Shown: in pieces, positions 16,109 through 25,273 of the stretch
Layout of the letters: each line of letters begins with the position of its first letter
Numbering within the stretch: the first letter of the stretch is position 1
Origin: an uncultured Alphaproteobacteria bacterium
Lineage (GTDB): Bacteria > Pseudomonadota > Alphaproteobacteria > RF32 > CAG-239
Length of the DNA stretch: 53,105 bases
Reading direction: 5' to 3'
Assembly: GCA_949493535.1 (NCBI GenBank)
Contig: CASZWJ010000012.1
Coordinates: 1-53,105 of the forward strand
Position numbers and translations under genes: made by a program
Notes under the pieces: model-generated
Databases searched by the model: none
What the model saw: only the letters and a program-made list of their open reading frames with translations
What the model was told of the DNA's origin: nothing

Positions 16109-16867
16109 TTAGAAGATTTCCACCTCGGATTGAGAATAACGCACAACGGTAAAGCCCACCGGATTAATCAGCCGGCGCCCCATAAAAATACGCTCTCGAT
16201 ACAGACGCGCCGTCAGCGATGCCGTCCAATAACGCTCTTTCATAATCAAAGCGCCGCCGCTGCCGCCGTTAATATCCGGCCGCAAGTCATAAGTTTTGAA
16301 GTCAACCTTCCAAACTTCGCTCTTTTTGCCGCCTTGCCGCGCGACGGATATTATTTCGACCTCACGAACCAAGTCGTCCATGCCTTTTTCCTTCATCACC
16401 GCCGTTGACCTTTCAAATTGCTCAAATACCGGCCAAGAAGACATAAAGTTGACCATACCGCCCGGAAGCCAGCGGCTGTTCATTTCCCTCTGATCATTGA
16501 CGATTGTATTACGAAGCAAGATGTATTGTTTGATAAAGGTTTCAAACAACAAATCTTTTGACGCCATATCCATGCCGATAGGTTCAGAGCGGACAATACC
16601 TTCCGAAGTATCCTGCCGGATGATTAAAAACGGTTCTACCTCTACCTGCGGCGCCAAACGGAACAAAGCAAGGGAAGAAGACAAGAAAACCAACAGCGAC
16701 ACAGAAGCAAAAAAGACAAACAGGCGGGAAAGCCACATATAATATTTGAGCTTCAGGCTTTCAGACTCTTTTTCCTCGACATTTATGAAATTTGTATGCC
16801 GAGCTTCGGTTTTTCCAGCAATTGATAAAACCTTGGTTCCGTCCTTAAGCGAATTTATATTGCTCAT
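16109..16867 (-). CDS. virB8: VirB8-like inner-membrane assembly factor (copy 1)
   Basis: The 252-residue protein has a cytoplasmic N-terminus (~45 residues), one helix (~47-70, rich in Ser/Leu/Phe) and a periplasmic VirB8 domain. Matching signs are VEPFLIIRQD, FIKQYILLRNTIVND, EMNSRWLPGG, YWTASLTARLY and the ending NPVGFTVVRYSQ. It shares the WTASL and NPVGFTV.RYS blocks with copy 2, so the two are clear paralogues, but it differs strongly elsewhere. A hetero-oligomeric VirB8 layer is possible (inference). It lies 19 bp after the large 16887-20519 gene. Confidence 0.9.
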   Translation of the reverse strand: MSNINSLKDGTKVLSIAGKTEARHTNFINVEEKESESLKLKYYMWLSRLFVFFASVSLLVFLSSSLALFRLAPQVEVEPFLIIRQDTSEGIVRSEPIGMDMASKDLLFETFIKQYILLRNTIVNDQREMNSRWLPGGMVNFMSSWPVFEQFERSTAVMKEKGMDDLVREVEIISVARQGGKKSEVWKVDFKTYDLRPDINGGSGGALIMKERYWTASLTARLYRERIFMGRRLINPVGFTVVRYSQSEVEIF

Positions 16868-16886
16868 CTATTAATGTTTTCCTTTA

Positions 16887-19800
16887 TTAATAAGCGGCAC
16901 AATACACCGGTTTGAAAGACTTCAACTGTTCTTCAAAGCTTTTATCCGCTTCTTTTTCATATTCATTATCCACATTTTTATTGGCGGTGCCTGTTTTGAT
17001 ATCTTCGGCAAACTCGGTCGGATTGTCAACATCCATTGTCATGACAGTCACAGCCTCTTTGTCCGCGGCTAACCCTTCGCAAACGCGGTTATAGCTGTTT
17101 TTACTTTGGAACAACAGGTCGGAATCTCCGGGTTCGATGCTGACAATACTGTCTTTAGCCTGATTCATATTAGCATTTTTAATTGCCTTAATCTTGTTTA
17201 CCGCCAGATTATAGTCTTCTTCCTTGGAGATATCAAAATCAGGACTGGGCTCAAATCCGAAAGTTCGCAAGGTTTCGTATAAATCCTCTTTCATTTTGAC
17301 CAGAGTTTCTTCAATCTCATCCAAAGAATCTTTATATTCCTGCTCAATTTCGGCGTGGCTGAGAAAATCTCCGATCTGGTTGACATTATATTGCGCCCGA
17401 ACATACACGTCATCATTTTGTTGTTCAGCCTGATTGAATTTTGCCGGTTCTCCATCATTTTTCGGGTCATTTCTCTTTTCCATTCGGAGACCATAATTGA
17501 TTACCGACTGCATTTCCGGCGTATAGGCCAAAATATTGTGAACATCTTTGTTACCGATTTTGCCGCTATAAATACCTAAAATGCTTCCGAGTTCGCTGTA
17601 TTCGCCGTCACTGATAACGGTTCCTGCCGGCGATAAGCCCTTATCATCATTGAGCGAAGCCAGTTTAACATTTACTTTCTTGCCCAATCCTTTTTGACAG
17701 CGGGCGGCAACCTCTTGACAAACCGGCGGATTTGTATCGAGGATTTGCGTACGCCTGTCGCCGCTCACAATATTAAAACGCATTGTATATTCTGTTGAGT
17801 TTATGCCGTTCTTTGCAATATCCACGACCACATCCTGTCCGCAATTGCTGTCTTTAATCACACAGGGATAAACGCCGCCGCGATAAAGAGGGGACATTTC
17901 GCCGCCCAATTGCAACGGATTTTCAAGAATTTCCATGCCTTCCGGAGCCATATCTTTGACCAGATAGAAGTCGCTGTCGACAAAAGCCTTGTCTTTGAGC
18001 ATCAGTTTCCAGATTTCAGGAATTCTGCCGCCATAGTTCAAAAACTTATCTTTATCAATTACGGCAACCGAATTAATTCCTTCTGCCGGAACCCATCTTT
18101 TCTCTTTCAGAATTTTATCCAAAATCGGAATATTAAATTCCCTTTGCTCATAGATGACCATCTTTTGGGCATCTTTGGCAATGCCTTGCAAATCAATGTA
18201 ATCCAAGCGGACATATTCGCGCAGCGGCGGCAAGTTAAAATCGGGCATTGTCATCGGTGCGCGGAAGTCTTCAACTTTCGGCGTTGCACCGACAAAGTAT
18301 TGGCTGTCAACAGACGTATCGACATTTTTCAACATTTCATCAAATGCCGGTACCGTCAGCAGAACTTTGGTATTTTCAACCTTGCTGCGGTAGTCATTAA
18401 TATTAAGCGTTGCCATTTCACTGTCAATGCCGGTTACAATATCCGTCAAGAAATTGGTTATGTCATGAACTTTAGCCCCGACGGGTTCCAAATCCAAGCC
18501 GGCAACCTCTGATTTTTGACCGTTCAAACTGTCAATCAAAGCCCGGTGATAACTGCTGACAGTGTCCTGCATTTGGCCGCGATATAAGTCATCGCCCAAA
18601 GCTTCCATTGCGGCAATCACCTTATCTATATTGGCATAAGCATCGTCTTTTGCCGTAACAAAGATAATTTCCGCTTCTTTTACAATCTGTTCTGCCGTTA
18701 CTGTCGACTTGCTGCCCAGAGCAGCTTTAGCAGCTTTTTCAGCCGCAGCAATTTTTGTTCTTTTAGCGGCAAGTTCATCGTCAAATTTCTTGATTTCTTT
18801 TTCAAGAGCTTCCGTTAAAGCATTGATTTCAACCTGCGCAGCAGATTTTATACCGTTCACATTCAGCGTATATTCATTTTCAATATCGCTTTTTTCTTGA
18901 TTATGGCGGTTAATAACCTCTGTCTGTTCAGCAATGCTTGTCTCTAATGCCGTTCTTTGTTCATCAATCTCTTTAATGCGGTTTTGCGTTTGGCTGATCT
19001 GCGCGTCAGCTTCAGCTTTGGCCTGAGTATATTCCGCTTTTTGTTCCTCCGTTAAATCAGCTCCGGAAAGCAGGCTCTCCATTCGGGCAATTTCTTGTCT
19101 TAAAGCTTCTATTTCAGACTGAAGCTTCTGCTTGTCTCCGTTAATATCGCTTAATTCAACGGCATAGCCGTCTCGCAAATTTTGAGCTGTCTCGATTTTT
19201 TCGTCCAGCGTCTTGATTTTACCATCTTTAGCTGTCGACAATCCATTTATATCCGAACTCTGCTTAGAATTGACTAAACTAACATCCGCATCGTATTTTT
19301 GGCGGACAGCCTCAACTTTTGAATCCCTGTCTGCAATTGCGACATTTACCGCATTATAAGCAGCTTGCGTAATATCTGCTTCGGCTTTGGCCATAAATTG
19401 CTTTTGCCGGTTAAATACCGCGTCGGAAACCCGTTTGCGCATATTTGCAGGAATTTCATAATCTTCAATATATTGGCGGATATTGGCATATTTACGTTTC
19501 AAATATTGTCCATAAAATGCCTTTTGGTCATTCCAGACAGGAAATCTTTTTTTCACGCCTCCCAAATCAGCCGTTTTCCATGAAGGGGCGTCAGAACCGG
19601 TGTTCACGGCGGGTTTTCCGGCCAAGTAATCCGCCAGCCAAACAGACACGACCGCACCGATATCATTTGCCATTAAATCAATTTTACGGGCCTCTTGTTC
19701 CAATTCTTCTTCTTTGCTCGGCTCTTTAAGGTATTGTCCGTTATATTTTTCATGCATGGCTATGGCATTTTTTTCAGCAGCCTTATGGACAGCGCCGATA

Positions 19801-20519
19801 TCTTTGATTTCTGAGGTTTCCGGACGTCCGACATCGGTTCTGATTGCGGCATCTTCATCAGTCATTTCTTCTTTTGAAGCTGCAGCGTTAATCTTGGCAA
19901 ATGAATCCGCGCTTGCTTCATCTATATTGGCTAAGTCGCCGGCACTAACCGGCGAAACCTGAGCGGATTTAGCCAGTTCGAACATTTCCATAGCCCAGCG
20001 GGACAAACCTGTTCGCAAATCATGGTTAGCCGGATCATTTTTCATATTAATGCCTGACCAGACTTTGACCGGATTGTTAAAATAGCGGCCCAAATAATTT
20101 ATTGTACATTGCTCAGAAGCTTTCAGGACGTCTACGGATTTATCATGCAATTTGGCCATTTGGTTGTAGCGTTTCTGAATATTGCGATAGCCGCTCAAAC
20201 GATTCAACACGTTATGCGCATCAATCGCCACTTTCAACCTGTCAACAATCGGCTCAAGTTTGTCCAGTTCTTCCATTTGGGTTTCGGAACCGGCGAACGG
20301 GCTTTTATCTTCCGTGGGAATGGCGTCGTCAAGGCTGATGATATTTTTATTTCTGCTTGGCTTGGCTTTTTTTGATTTTGAAAGCGTTTTGGCAGAAGAT
20401 TTGGCTGCCGGCGCAAAAGGCGAATAAGCTTCTGCCGCGCAAACCACACCGGCATAAGCCAGGACAACGGCCATAATGCTTCCTGCCAGTATGGATTTTA
20501 TATTATAACGAACTTTCAT
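16887..20519 (-). CDS. Large exported coiled-coil protein, unknown
   Basis: The 1210-residue protein has a signal peptide (cleavage near VCAA|EAY, ~30). Residues ~385-625 form a long charged coiled coil (RIKEIDEQRTALETSIAEQT-type heptads). The C-terminal ~400 residues look folded, with several Cys (VYPCVIKDSNCGQDVVV, PPVCQEVAARCQKG) that could pair in the periplasm. No membrane segment follows the signal, so it cannot be a VirB6, although it occupies the virB6 place between the VirB5-like genes and virB8. I do not recognise a family. The operon position suggests a structural periplasmic part of the secretion machine. Confidence 0.8.
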   Translation of the reverse strand: MKVRYNIKSILAGSIMAVVLAYAGVVCAAEAYSPFAPAAKSSAKTLSKSKKAKPSRNKNIISLDDAIPTEDKSPFAGSETQMEELDKLEPIVDRLKVAIDAHNVLNRLSGYRNIQKRYNQMAKLHDKSVDVLKASEQCTINYLGRYFNNPVKVWSGINMKNDPANHDLRTGLSRWAMEMFELAKSAQVSPVSAGDLANIDEASADSFAKINAAASKEEMTDEDAAIRTDVGRPETSEIKDIGAVHKAAEKNAIAMHEKYNGQYLKEPSKEEELEQEARKIDLMANDIGAVVSVWLADYLAGKPAVNTGSDAPSWKTADLGGVKKRFPVWNDQKAFYGQYLKRKYANIRQYIEDYEIPANMRKRVSDAVFNRQKQFMAKAEADITQAAYNAVNVAIADRDSKVEAVRQKYDADVSLVNSKQSSDINGLSTAKDGKIKTLDEKIETAQNLRDGYAVELSDINGDKQKLQSEIEALRQEIARMESLLSGADLTEEQKAEYTQAKAEADAQISQTQNRIKEIDEQRTALETSIAEQTEVINRHNQEKSDIENEYTLNVNGIKSAAQVEINALTEALEKEIKKFDDELAAKRTKIAAAEKAAKAALGSKSTVTAEQIVKEAEIIFVTAKDDAYANIDKVIAAMEALGDDLYRGQMQDTVSSYHRALIDSLNGQKSEVAGLDLEPVGAKVHDITNFLTDIVTGIDSEMATLNINDYRSKVENTKVLLTVPAFDEMLKNVDTSVDSQYFVGATPKVEDFRAPMTMPDFNLPPLREYVRLDYIDLQGIAKDAQKMVIYEQREFNIPILDKILKEKRWVPAEGINSVAVIDKDKFLNYGGRIPEIWKLMLKDKAFVDSDFYLVKDMAPEGMEILENPLQLGGEMSPLYRGGVYPCVIKDSNCGQDVVVDIAKNGINSTEYTMRFNIVSGDRRTQILDTNPPVCQEVAARCQKGLGKKVNVKLASLNDDKGLSPAGTVISDGEYSELGSILGIYSGKIGNKDVHNILAYTPEMQSVINYGLRMEKRNDPKNDGEPAKFNQAEQQNDDVYVRAQYNVNQIGDFLSHAEIEQEYKDSLDEIEETLVKMKEDLYETLRTFGFEPSPDFDISKEEDYNLAVNKIKAIKNANMNQAKDSIVSIEPGDSDLLFQSKNSYNRVCEGLAADKEAVTVMTMDVDNPTEFAEDIKTGTANKNVDNEYEKEADKSFEEQLKSFKPVYCAAY

Positions 20520-20548
20520 TGCCGTTCTCCCAATAATTACAGCATTAC

Positions 20549-21247
20549 TTATTTGCTGTTAAAATTCACGCCACTTTCTTCATCCCCGCTATAAAGGGGC
20601 TTAACTTCGCCATGCACGGCATTTGCCGCAACTAACTGTGATTTTATTGCAACCAACTCCTGAATAATGGTCATCAGCTGATCGGTCGTTACATTAATCA
20701 TATAGTTGTTTTCTAAACCTTTATTCATGTCATCAGCCTGGCTGTATTGCGTTTTGGCTTCCGCAATTTTAGTATCTAAAGCGCCCAATTGTTTCTCCAA
20801 TTCGCGAACAGCAGTAAATGCCTCTATCAGCGTATCTTCATAAAACTCTTCGCCTTCCGCTTCATATTTGTGCTGATAGGTCGGATCCAAAGACGGATAC
20901 TGGAAAAACAATTTCGGGAAAGCTTCGCGGATAGATTCTTCGCTTTTTATATCTGCTACTTTGCTTTCTTTAATCTCTTTTGTTCCCGGAACTTTTGTTT
21001 TTTTCCGGCTGAACAGATTTTTGAAAAAATCCTGAATTGACTTATAAACCTGCAAAGTTCCCTTAATAACCTTATTAGCATATGTTGTTACTTTATTAGC
21101 ATATTGCTGAATTGTATTCGGCACCTGAGAAACCATGCTTCCGGCATCAAACAAAGCATGCGCTTCTTTGTTTACGGGAATGAACATCAGGCTTAAAGCC
21201 ATGCCCCAAAGGACAAATAAGTATTTGAAATTGAATTTTGTCATCAT
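20549..21247 (-). CDS. Exported helical protein, possibly VirB5-like
   Basis: The 232-residue protein has a signal peptide ending near EAHA|LFDAG. A helical region (MVSQVPNTIQQYANKVTTYA) and a second helical pair in the C-terminal half (~130-205) are visible, with a basic stretch (FSRKKTKVPG) between. Size, export, helix content and the start of the mature chain are like VirB5/TrbJ minor pilus proteins, but no diagnostic motif is present. Its first base shares position 21247 with the end of the upstream gene, indicating coupling. It may instead be a paralogue of the neighbouring helical exported proteins. Confidence 0.6.
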   Translation of the reverse strand: MMTKFNFKYLFVLWGMALSLMFIPVNKEAHALFDAGSMVSQVPNTIQQYANKVTTYANKVIKGTLQVYKSIQDFFKNLFSRKKTKVPGTKEIKESKVADIKSEESIREAFPKLFFQYPSLDPTYQHKYEAEGEEFYEDTLIEAFTAVRELEKQLGALDTKIAEAKTQYSQADDMNKGLENNYMINVTTDQLMTIIQELVAIKSQLVAANAVHGEVKPLYSGDEESGVNFNSK

Positions 21248-22407
21248 TACTTACTCCTTTTCGGCGTATAAACATAGTCATCAAGATTAAATTCAGAGAT
21301 ATTCTTCTGCGGCTTTTTCAACTTATAAAAAGTCAAGACAGACATCTGGTTGGCCGTTTGCATTTTTAAATCATAAGTCAGCAGGCGCGCATAATCCCGC
21401 AAAGCCAGCATATTTTTAATTTTCAAATCAGCATCTGCCCCCCAAGCTCCGGATACCGTATCAAACGTTGAGGCGGCATATCCCTGATCTTCCCCTTCAT
21501 TGTCTTTCGTCACAATATCGGGAATAAATTTCAGAGATTCGCTATAAGCGGCGATAATACTGCGGCGGCGCTCCATTAAACGGTTGCGGCGGATGATATC
21601 CTGGCGCTGAGGATCGAGTTCTTCATCAAATTGCAGAAAATAAAGGTTGGCCGTATTTGCCAAAGCTTCTTCCGCGCTTTGTTCGTCTCCCGTCATTCCG
21701 CTGATAATTGCCAAATCCTGCATCAGCTTGTCAATATCTTTTGTCAAGCCTTTCAACTCCTGATTTTTAACGGCCGTAGCACTTGAAATTGCAGATTTTG
21801 CGGTTTTTACCAACTCTTTTTTCTGGCGCTCATAATCCTCTTTTTCAGCTTTCATTTCATCATACTGCTGCTGATATGTTTCTTTTTGTTCAGGATCTTC
21901 CGCCATCATCTTTTCCAGTCTGGACATATTATCCGTCAAAGTATTGACCTTGCCGTCAGCTTCAGCCATTGCCACATCGTAAGTCGACTGAACACTGTCT
22001 GAAATTTCTTCAATTTCGCTTTTAATGGTCTCGGCACGGTTTTTGATTGCGTTAATATCATCGGTTATCGTTTTTATTTTAGCCAAATTGCTGTTCTTCA
22101 CTTCATCAACAGCGCCTTTAATAGCATCGGCCTGTTCTTTGGCCTGCTCGGCAAAATCTTTTAACTTACTGACATTTTCCTTAGTCCAGTCACGCGCCTC
22201 CTTAAATCCTTTGCCGAGAGTCTTGACAACCCCCCAGTCACCGACTTTACCAAGCTCATTTTGAACCTGTTTGCCATACTTTGATATTGCGGTTGTCGCA
22301 TCTTGGGCAATATTTGACAGTTTGGCAATAATCCAAGCTTCGGCGGGAGCTGCCGCACTAAGCGAAAATATCCCGGCAAGCAAAGCAATGCATAATATCT
22401 TTTTCAT
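21247..22407 (-). CDS. Exported coiled-coil protein, unknown
   Basis: The 386-residue protein has a signal peptide (cleavage near AEA|WII, ~24). Coiled-coil heptads run over ~60-245 (KLKDFAEQAKEQADAIKG, then long E/K-rich segments). The C-terminal part (~250-386) contains QDIIRRNRLMERRRSIIAAY and RDYARLLTYDLKMQTANQ, which look like paired helices. No membrane segment or known domain. It overlaps the 22404 gene by 4 bp (ATGA). It belongs to the run of six exported proteins placed where virB5 and virB6 are expected; a periplasmic structural role is inferred from that. Confidence 0.78.
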   Translation of the reverse strand: MKKILCIALLAGIFSLSAAAPAEAWIIAKLSNIAQDATTAISKYGKQVQNELGKVGDWGVVKTLGKGFKEARDWTKENVSKLKDFAEQAKEQADAIKGAVDEVKNSNLAKIKTITDDINAIKNRAETIKSEIEEISDSVQSTYDVAMAEADGKVNTLTDNMSRLEKMMAEDPEQKETYQQQYDEMKAEKEDYERQKKELVKTAKSAISSATAVKNQELKGLTKDIDKLMQDLAIISGMTGDEQSAEEALANTANLYFLQFDEELDPQRQDIIRRNRLMERRRSIIAAYSESLKFIPDIVTKDNEGEDQGYAASTFDTVSGAWGADADLKIKNMLALRDYARLLTYDLKMQTANQMSVLTFYKLKKPQKNISEFNLDDYVYTPKRSK

Positions 22408-23147
22408 TTGCCCTCTCCCTCTTCTCCGGTATTTTTATCTTCCGTCACGCCGCGGTCTTCCGCCTCTTCCGGATTCAAAGAATATTTGGTCAGAATCTGT
22501 GTTGCCTTATATTCGGCAATCTGTGCTTCCATAAACAGAATATCATTCCAGCGCTTTGCTATTTTTTCAGACAAGGCTCGATTGGTCTGCAATAATTCGC
22601 GCGTGTTTTTTCCTTCCAATGTCGTATCCGGCAAATTTTCACGCTCGCTTGCCAAATGAACACGGGCAGCCAAAGCATGAGCATACATTGTGCTGACATT
22701 CATCTGCAACAATTCAGTCCTTTTGCGGTTATGTTCTGTTACCTGTGCCATATGCTGGCCTTTTTTGGACAGCGCATTAACATAAAGCTTATTGGCACTT
22801 TCGGCATATTTGTTAACGTCATTAATCAAAGGAGCAAATTGTTTGGGAACTTTTAACTCAGGCACAACGCGTTTAAGATCAAAGGTCTTCATTGTGTTGG
22901 CATAGTTTTTAATTGCATCAAGACCGAATTTTCCTGATTTTAATTCTTCTTTAGTTTTTTCATAGGTTGCCTGCACCTGTTCCAACTGCTCGCCAATTGC
23001 CGTTATATTTTCTTTCAAGTCCATACCATTATTGGCAACGTCGGTACCGATCAACGGAATCGGTATCGGGAAGAAAGCATGCGCCTGAAAGCCTGAGAAC
23101 ATTCCTCCCAGCAGAAGCAAAATAAATATGTAATATTTTTTCTGCAT
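22404..23147 (-). CDS. Exported helical protein, VirB5-like candidate
   Basis: The 247-residue protein has a signal peptide (cleavage near AHA|FFPIP, ~25). The mature chain starts with a Pro-rich segment and continues as long amphipathic helices. The end (NRALSEKIAKRWNDILFMEA, then AEYKATQIL) recalls the C-terminal helix of VirB5/TrbJ proteins, which sit at the tip or base of the conjugative pilus. The length fits that family (~220-260). A very acidic tail (NTGEEGEGK) is extra. Of the six coiled-coil exported proteins this is the best VirB5 candidate, but the match is by pattern only. Confidence 0.6.
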   Translation of the reverse strand: MQKKYYIFILLLLGGMFSGFQAHAFFPIPIPLIGTDVANNGMDLKENITAIGEQLEQVQATYEKTKEELKSGKFGLDAIKNYANTMKTFDLKRVVPELKVPKQFAPLINDVNKYAESANKLYVNALSKKGQHMAQVTEHNRKRTELLQMNVSTMYAHALAARVHLASERENLPDTTLEGKNTRELLQTNRALSEKIAKRWNDILFMEAQIAEYKATQILTKYSLNPEEAEDRGVTEDKNTGEEGEGK

Positions 23148-23161
23148 TGTCTTTCTCCCGG

Positions 23162-24229
23162 TTATTTCTTTTCTTGCTCGGCATTAAATTCGTCATCAAT
23201 ATTCGTCATATCCCGATTATTCAGTTCAAAAGTACCCAAAGCGCGGAATGATTCATTCGCCAACATTGTCGAATAAACTTGCAGAAGCCTGTTCTTTAAC
23301 TTTAAAGCTTCCATATCAGACAAGGTCAACACTTCAATATCGCCTCTTTCGTCGGTTGCTTTAGATGATTTTTCCTGTAACGGCACCAAAACATTTTTTT
23401 CAAATCCGGAGGAATCGTTCTTAAATTTAGCCGCTTCGGCAACCGTATTGCTGGTTGCGTCTTGCAGGGATTCCGAGTGCATCGTCATAACATTATTTAC
23501 AACTGACTGGCTTTTCGCCGATTTGTCTTTAATCATTTTGGCAGCGCATTCCGGCATTTTATCCAAAGATTTGGCGTCTATCTCGCAATAATTTGCCAAG
23601 TTATCAGAAAAGAGAAAAACACCTTCTTCCGTCGTTCCGGTATAACCGGTTTCCGCACTTTCTCCCTCTGCGGCAAAACCCAAGTTTCTTTTAAAGCTAA
23701 CGTTGGCATAATATAATTCAGAATCAGCCAAATCATTATCGCTGCGGGTAAACGGACGGCGCCCTTTTTTAGGCATATTCTTTTTTGGGGCAACATAACG
23801 GGGCGAGCGCTCCAGCGGATAAGCCGGACGGACGGCAGAATTTTCTTCAGACGCCGGTTCAACGGCCTTATCTTCTTTTATCGCAGGTTCGTTTACTTCG
23901 TTTGTTTTGCCAAACAAATCTATTTCAGTATCTGCACCGACATCAATTTTAGCCGCTTGGCGACGGGCTTTGGCTTCTGCAATTTTTGCATCATAAGGAT
24001 TGGCCGGCGCAGCTTGGGACAAGTCATCTTTATACTGCTCTTCAACCGCGCTGATGTCATTCTCCGCCTCTTTTTGAAGCTTGTCCAAGCCGGCAATGTC
24101 TGACTGCAAACGGGCAATCATCGCATCTAAATCTTCAGCCCAAGCGTTCGGAACTTTAACTGAGGCTGCAGTCAGGTACAATACACCGCCGAACAGCAAT
24201 GTTGAAAATACTTTCGCCTGTTTGTTCAT
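23162..24229 (-). CDS. Exported coiled-coil protein, unknown
   Basis: I place the start at the ATG 24229 (MNKQAKVFST) rather than 11 codons upstream, because GGGAGAAG precedes it and a clean signal peptide follows (cleavage near AWA|ED, ~31). The 355-residue product has a coiled coil near the mature N-terminus (MIARLQSDIAGLDKLQKEAE), an acidic and Pro-rich middle, and a C-terminal helical domain with Cys in NYCEIDAKSLDKMPECAAKM. No family is recognised. It lies between the heptad-repeat protein and the VirB5-like candidate in one transcription unit. Confidence 0.75.
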   Translation of the reverse strand: MNKQAKVFSTLLFGGVLYLTAASVKVPNAWAEDLDAMIARLQSDIAGLDKLQKEAENDISAVEEQYKDDLSQAAPANPYDAKIAEAKARRQAAKIDVGADTEIDLFGKTNEVNEPAIKEDKAVEPASEENSAVRPAYPLERSPRYVAPKKNMPKKGRRPFTRSDNDLADSELYYANVSFKRNLGFAAEGESAETGYTGTTEEGVFLFSDNLANYCEIDAKSLDKMPECAAKMIKDKSAKSQSVVNNVMTMHSESLQDATSNTVAEAAKFKNDSSGFEKNVLVPLQEKSSKATDERGDIEVLTLSDMEALKLKNRLLQVYSTMLANESFRALGTFELNNRDMTNIDDEFNAEQEKK

Positions 24230-24268
24230 TCTTCTTCTCCCGTTATTAAAGTTCCTAAACATAATATT

Positions 24269-25195
24269 TTACAAGCTGCCGACGAAATCTTTAGCTTTTT
24301 TCAGAAGATCTTCGCCTTTCTTGGTTAATTCTTTTGCGCGATTATAAAGTTTTTCGGCTTCTTTGCCAATTCGTTCGCCTTCTTTAACCAAAGCTTCGCC
24401 ATCTTTATACAGCTGTTCGCCGCGCTTAGCATAATCTTCGGCTTCTGTTTTCATATTCTCCGCATCATTGATTAAATTTTGACCCTGTTTGATGAGATTT
24501 TCAGCTTCAGCCTTTTTCGCTTCGCCTTTTTCCAATAACGCTTTGCCTTCTGCCGTACCTTTGATTTTGCCGGCTTCGCTAATCATTCCCGTCGCTTCGG
24601 AAAGCAGATTTGTACCTTTGGAAATAAGTTCCGGCCCTTCTTTAGCCAGAGAAGCGGCTTTGTCAACCATCTCTTTGGCTCGCTGAATCATATTTTCAGA
24701 TTCAGTTTTAAGGCGTTTGGCTTCATTAACGGCATTGGTCGCATCATTTTTGAGTTTGTCAGCATCTGCTTTGAGCTGTTTTGCTTCTTTCAGCAGAGCA
24801 TTACCCTCATCAAGAAGCTTTTTGCCTTCTTTGGCTTTGTTAACAACATTCTTGGCTTTTTTGTAGTATTTGTTGTTTTTCGCTTCTTTGACTTTCTTAT
24901 CAAAATTTTCTTTTGCTTCTTTTAATTTTTTAAGGCGTTCCGTAATGTTGTTTTTAATAAAACCGTTCATTGCTTCATTAAACTTGCCTAACGCCCCCTG
25001 AATGCTTTTTGCCGTTTTGGCGGCAAAAGACAATTGTTTGGCATTCTGAACGTCAGTACCGGCCCGCTTAATTCCCTGGCTCAATGCTCCGACATCGATA
25101 GCGGGAATACCGGTGGCCTCAGCCGGACGAGGTGTTTGAACCATGATAAAAGCCCCCAGAAACAGGCAGGTAAGGATTCTTCTAAAAGCCAACAT
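24269..25195 (-). CDS. Exported heptad-repeat protein
   Basis: The 308-residue protein has a signal peptide (cleavage near AEA|TGI, ~27). From ~residue 120 to the end it is an almost unbroken seven-residue repeat of the form [A/G]-[E/K]-x-[hydrophobic]-x-[K/N]-[E/D], for example GEQLYKD, GEALVKE, GERIGKE, AEKLYNR, AKELTKK, GEDLLKK. This would give a very long amphipathic helix resembling LEA or apolipoprotein-type repeats more than a classic leucine-zipper coil. It is the first of the six exported proteins after virB4 and follows a 78-bp gap with a palindrome. Function unknown. Confidence 0.8.
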   Translation of the reverse strand: MLAFRRILTCLFLGAFIMVQTPRPAEATGIPAIDVGALSQGIKRAGTDVQNAKQLSFAAKTAKSIQGALGKFNEAMNGFIKNNITERLKKLKEAKENFDKKVKEAKNNKYYKKAKNVVNKAKEGKKLLDEGNALLKEAKQLKADADKLKNDATNAVNEAKRLKTESENMIQRAKEMVDKAASLAKEGPELISKGTNLLSEATGMISEAGKIKGTAEGKALLEKGEAKKAEAENLIKQGQNLINDAENMKTEAEDYAKRGEQLYKDGEALVKEGERIGKEAEKLYNRAKELTKKGEDLLKKAKDFVGSL

Positions 25196-25273
25196 GTTAC
25201 ACCTCCGTTTATTAGTGACATATACTGTCAGTATAGCAAAAAACTAATTTATATTAAATGCGAATCATATATA
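25196..25273 (-). promoter_or_regulatory. Gap with 15-bp perfect palindrome upstream of heptad-repeat gene
   Basis: TATACTG-T-CAGTATA at 25221-25235 is a perfect dyad. On the minus strand its TATACT could serve as a -10 element, with a TTTAAT -35-like box 17 bp upstream, about 35 bp before the ATG at 25195 and its site GGAGG. This is a candidate repressor-controlled internal promoter for the exported coiled-coil genes. The palindrome is directly visible; the operator role is inferred. Confidence 0.4.

Noticed and set aside
17910..18512. 200-codon plus-strand open frame
   Set aside because: It lies fully inside the minus-strand 1210-residue gene, which has clear coding character and a signal peptide.
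16887..20519. VirB6
   Set aside because: The position fits but there is no polytopic membrane region, only a signal peptide, coiled coil and soluble domain.
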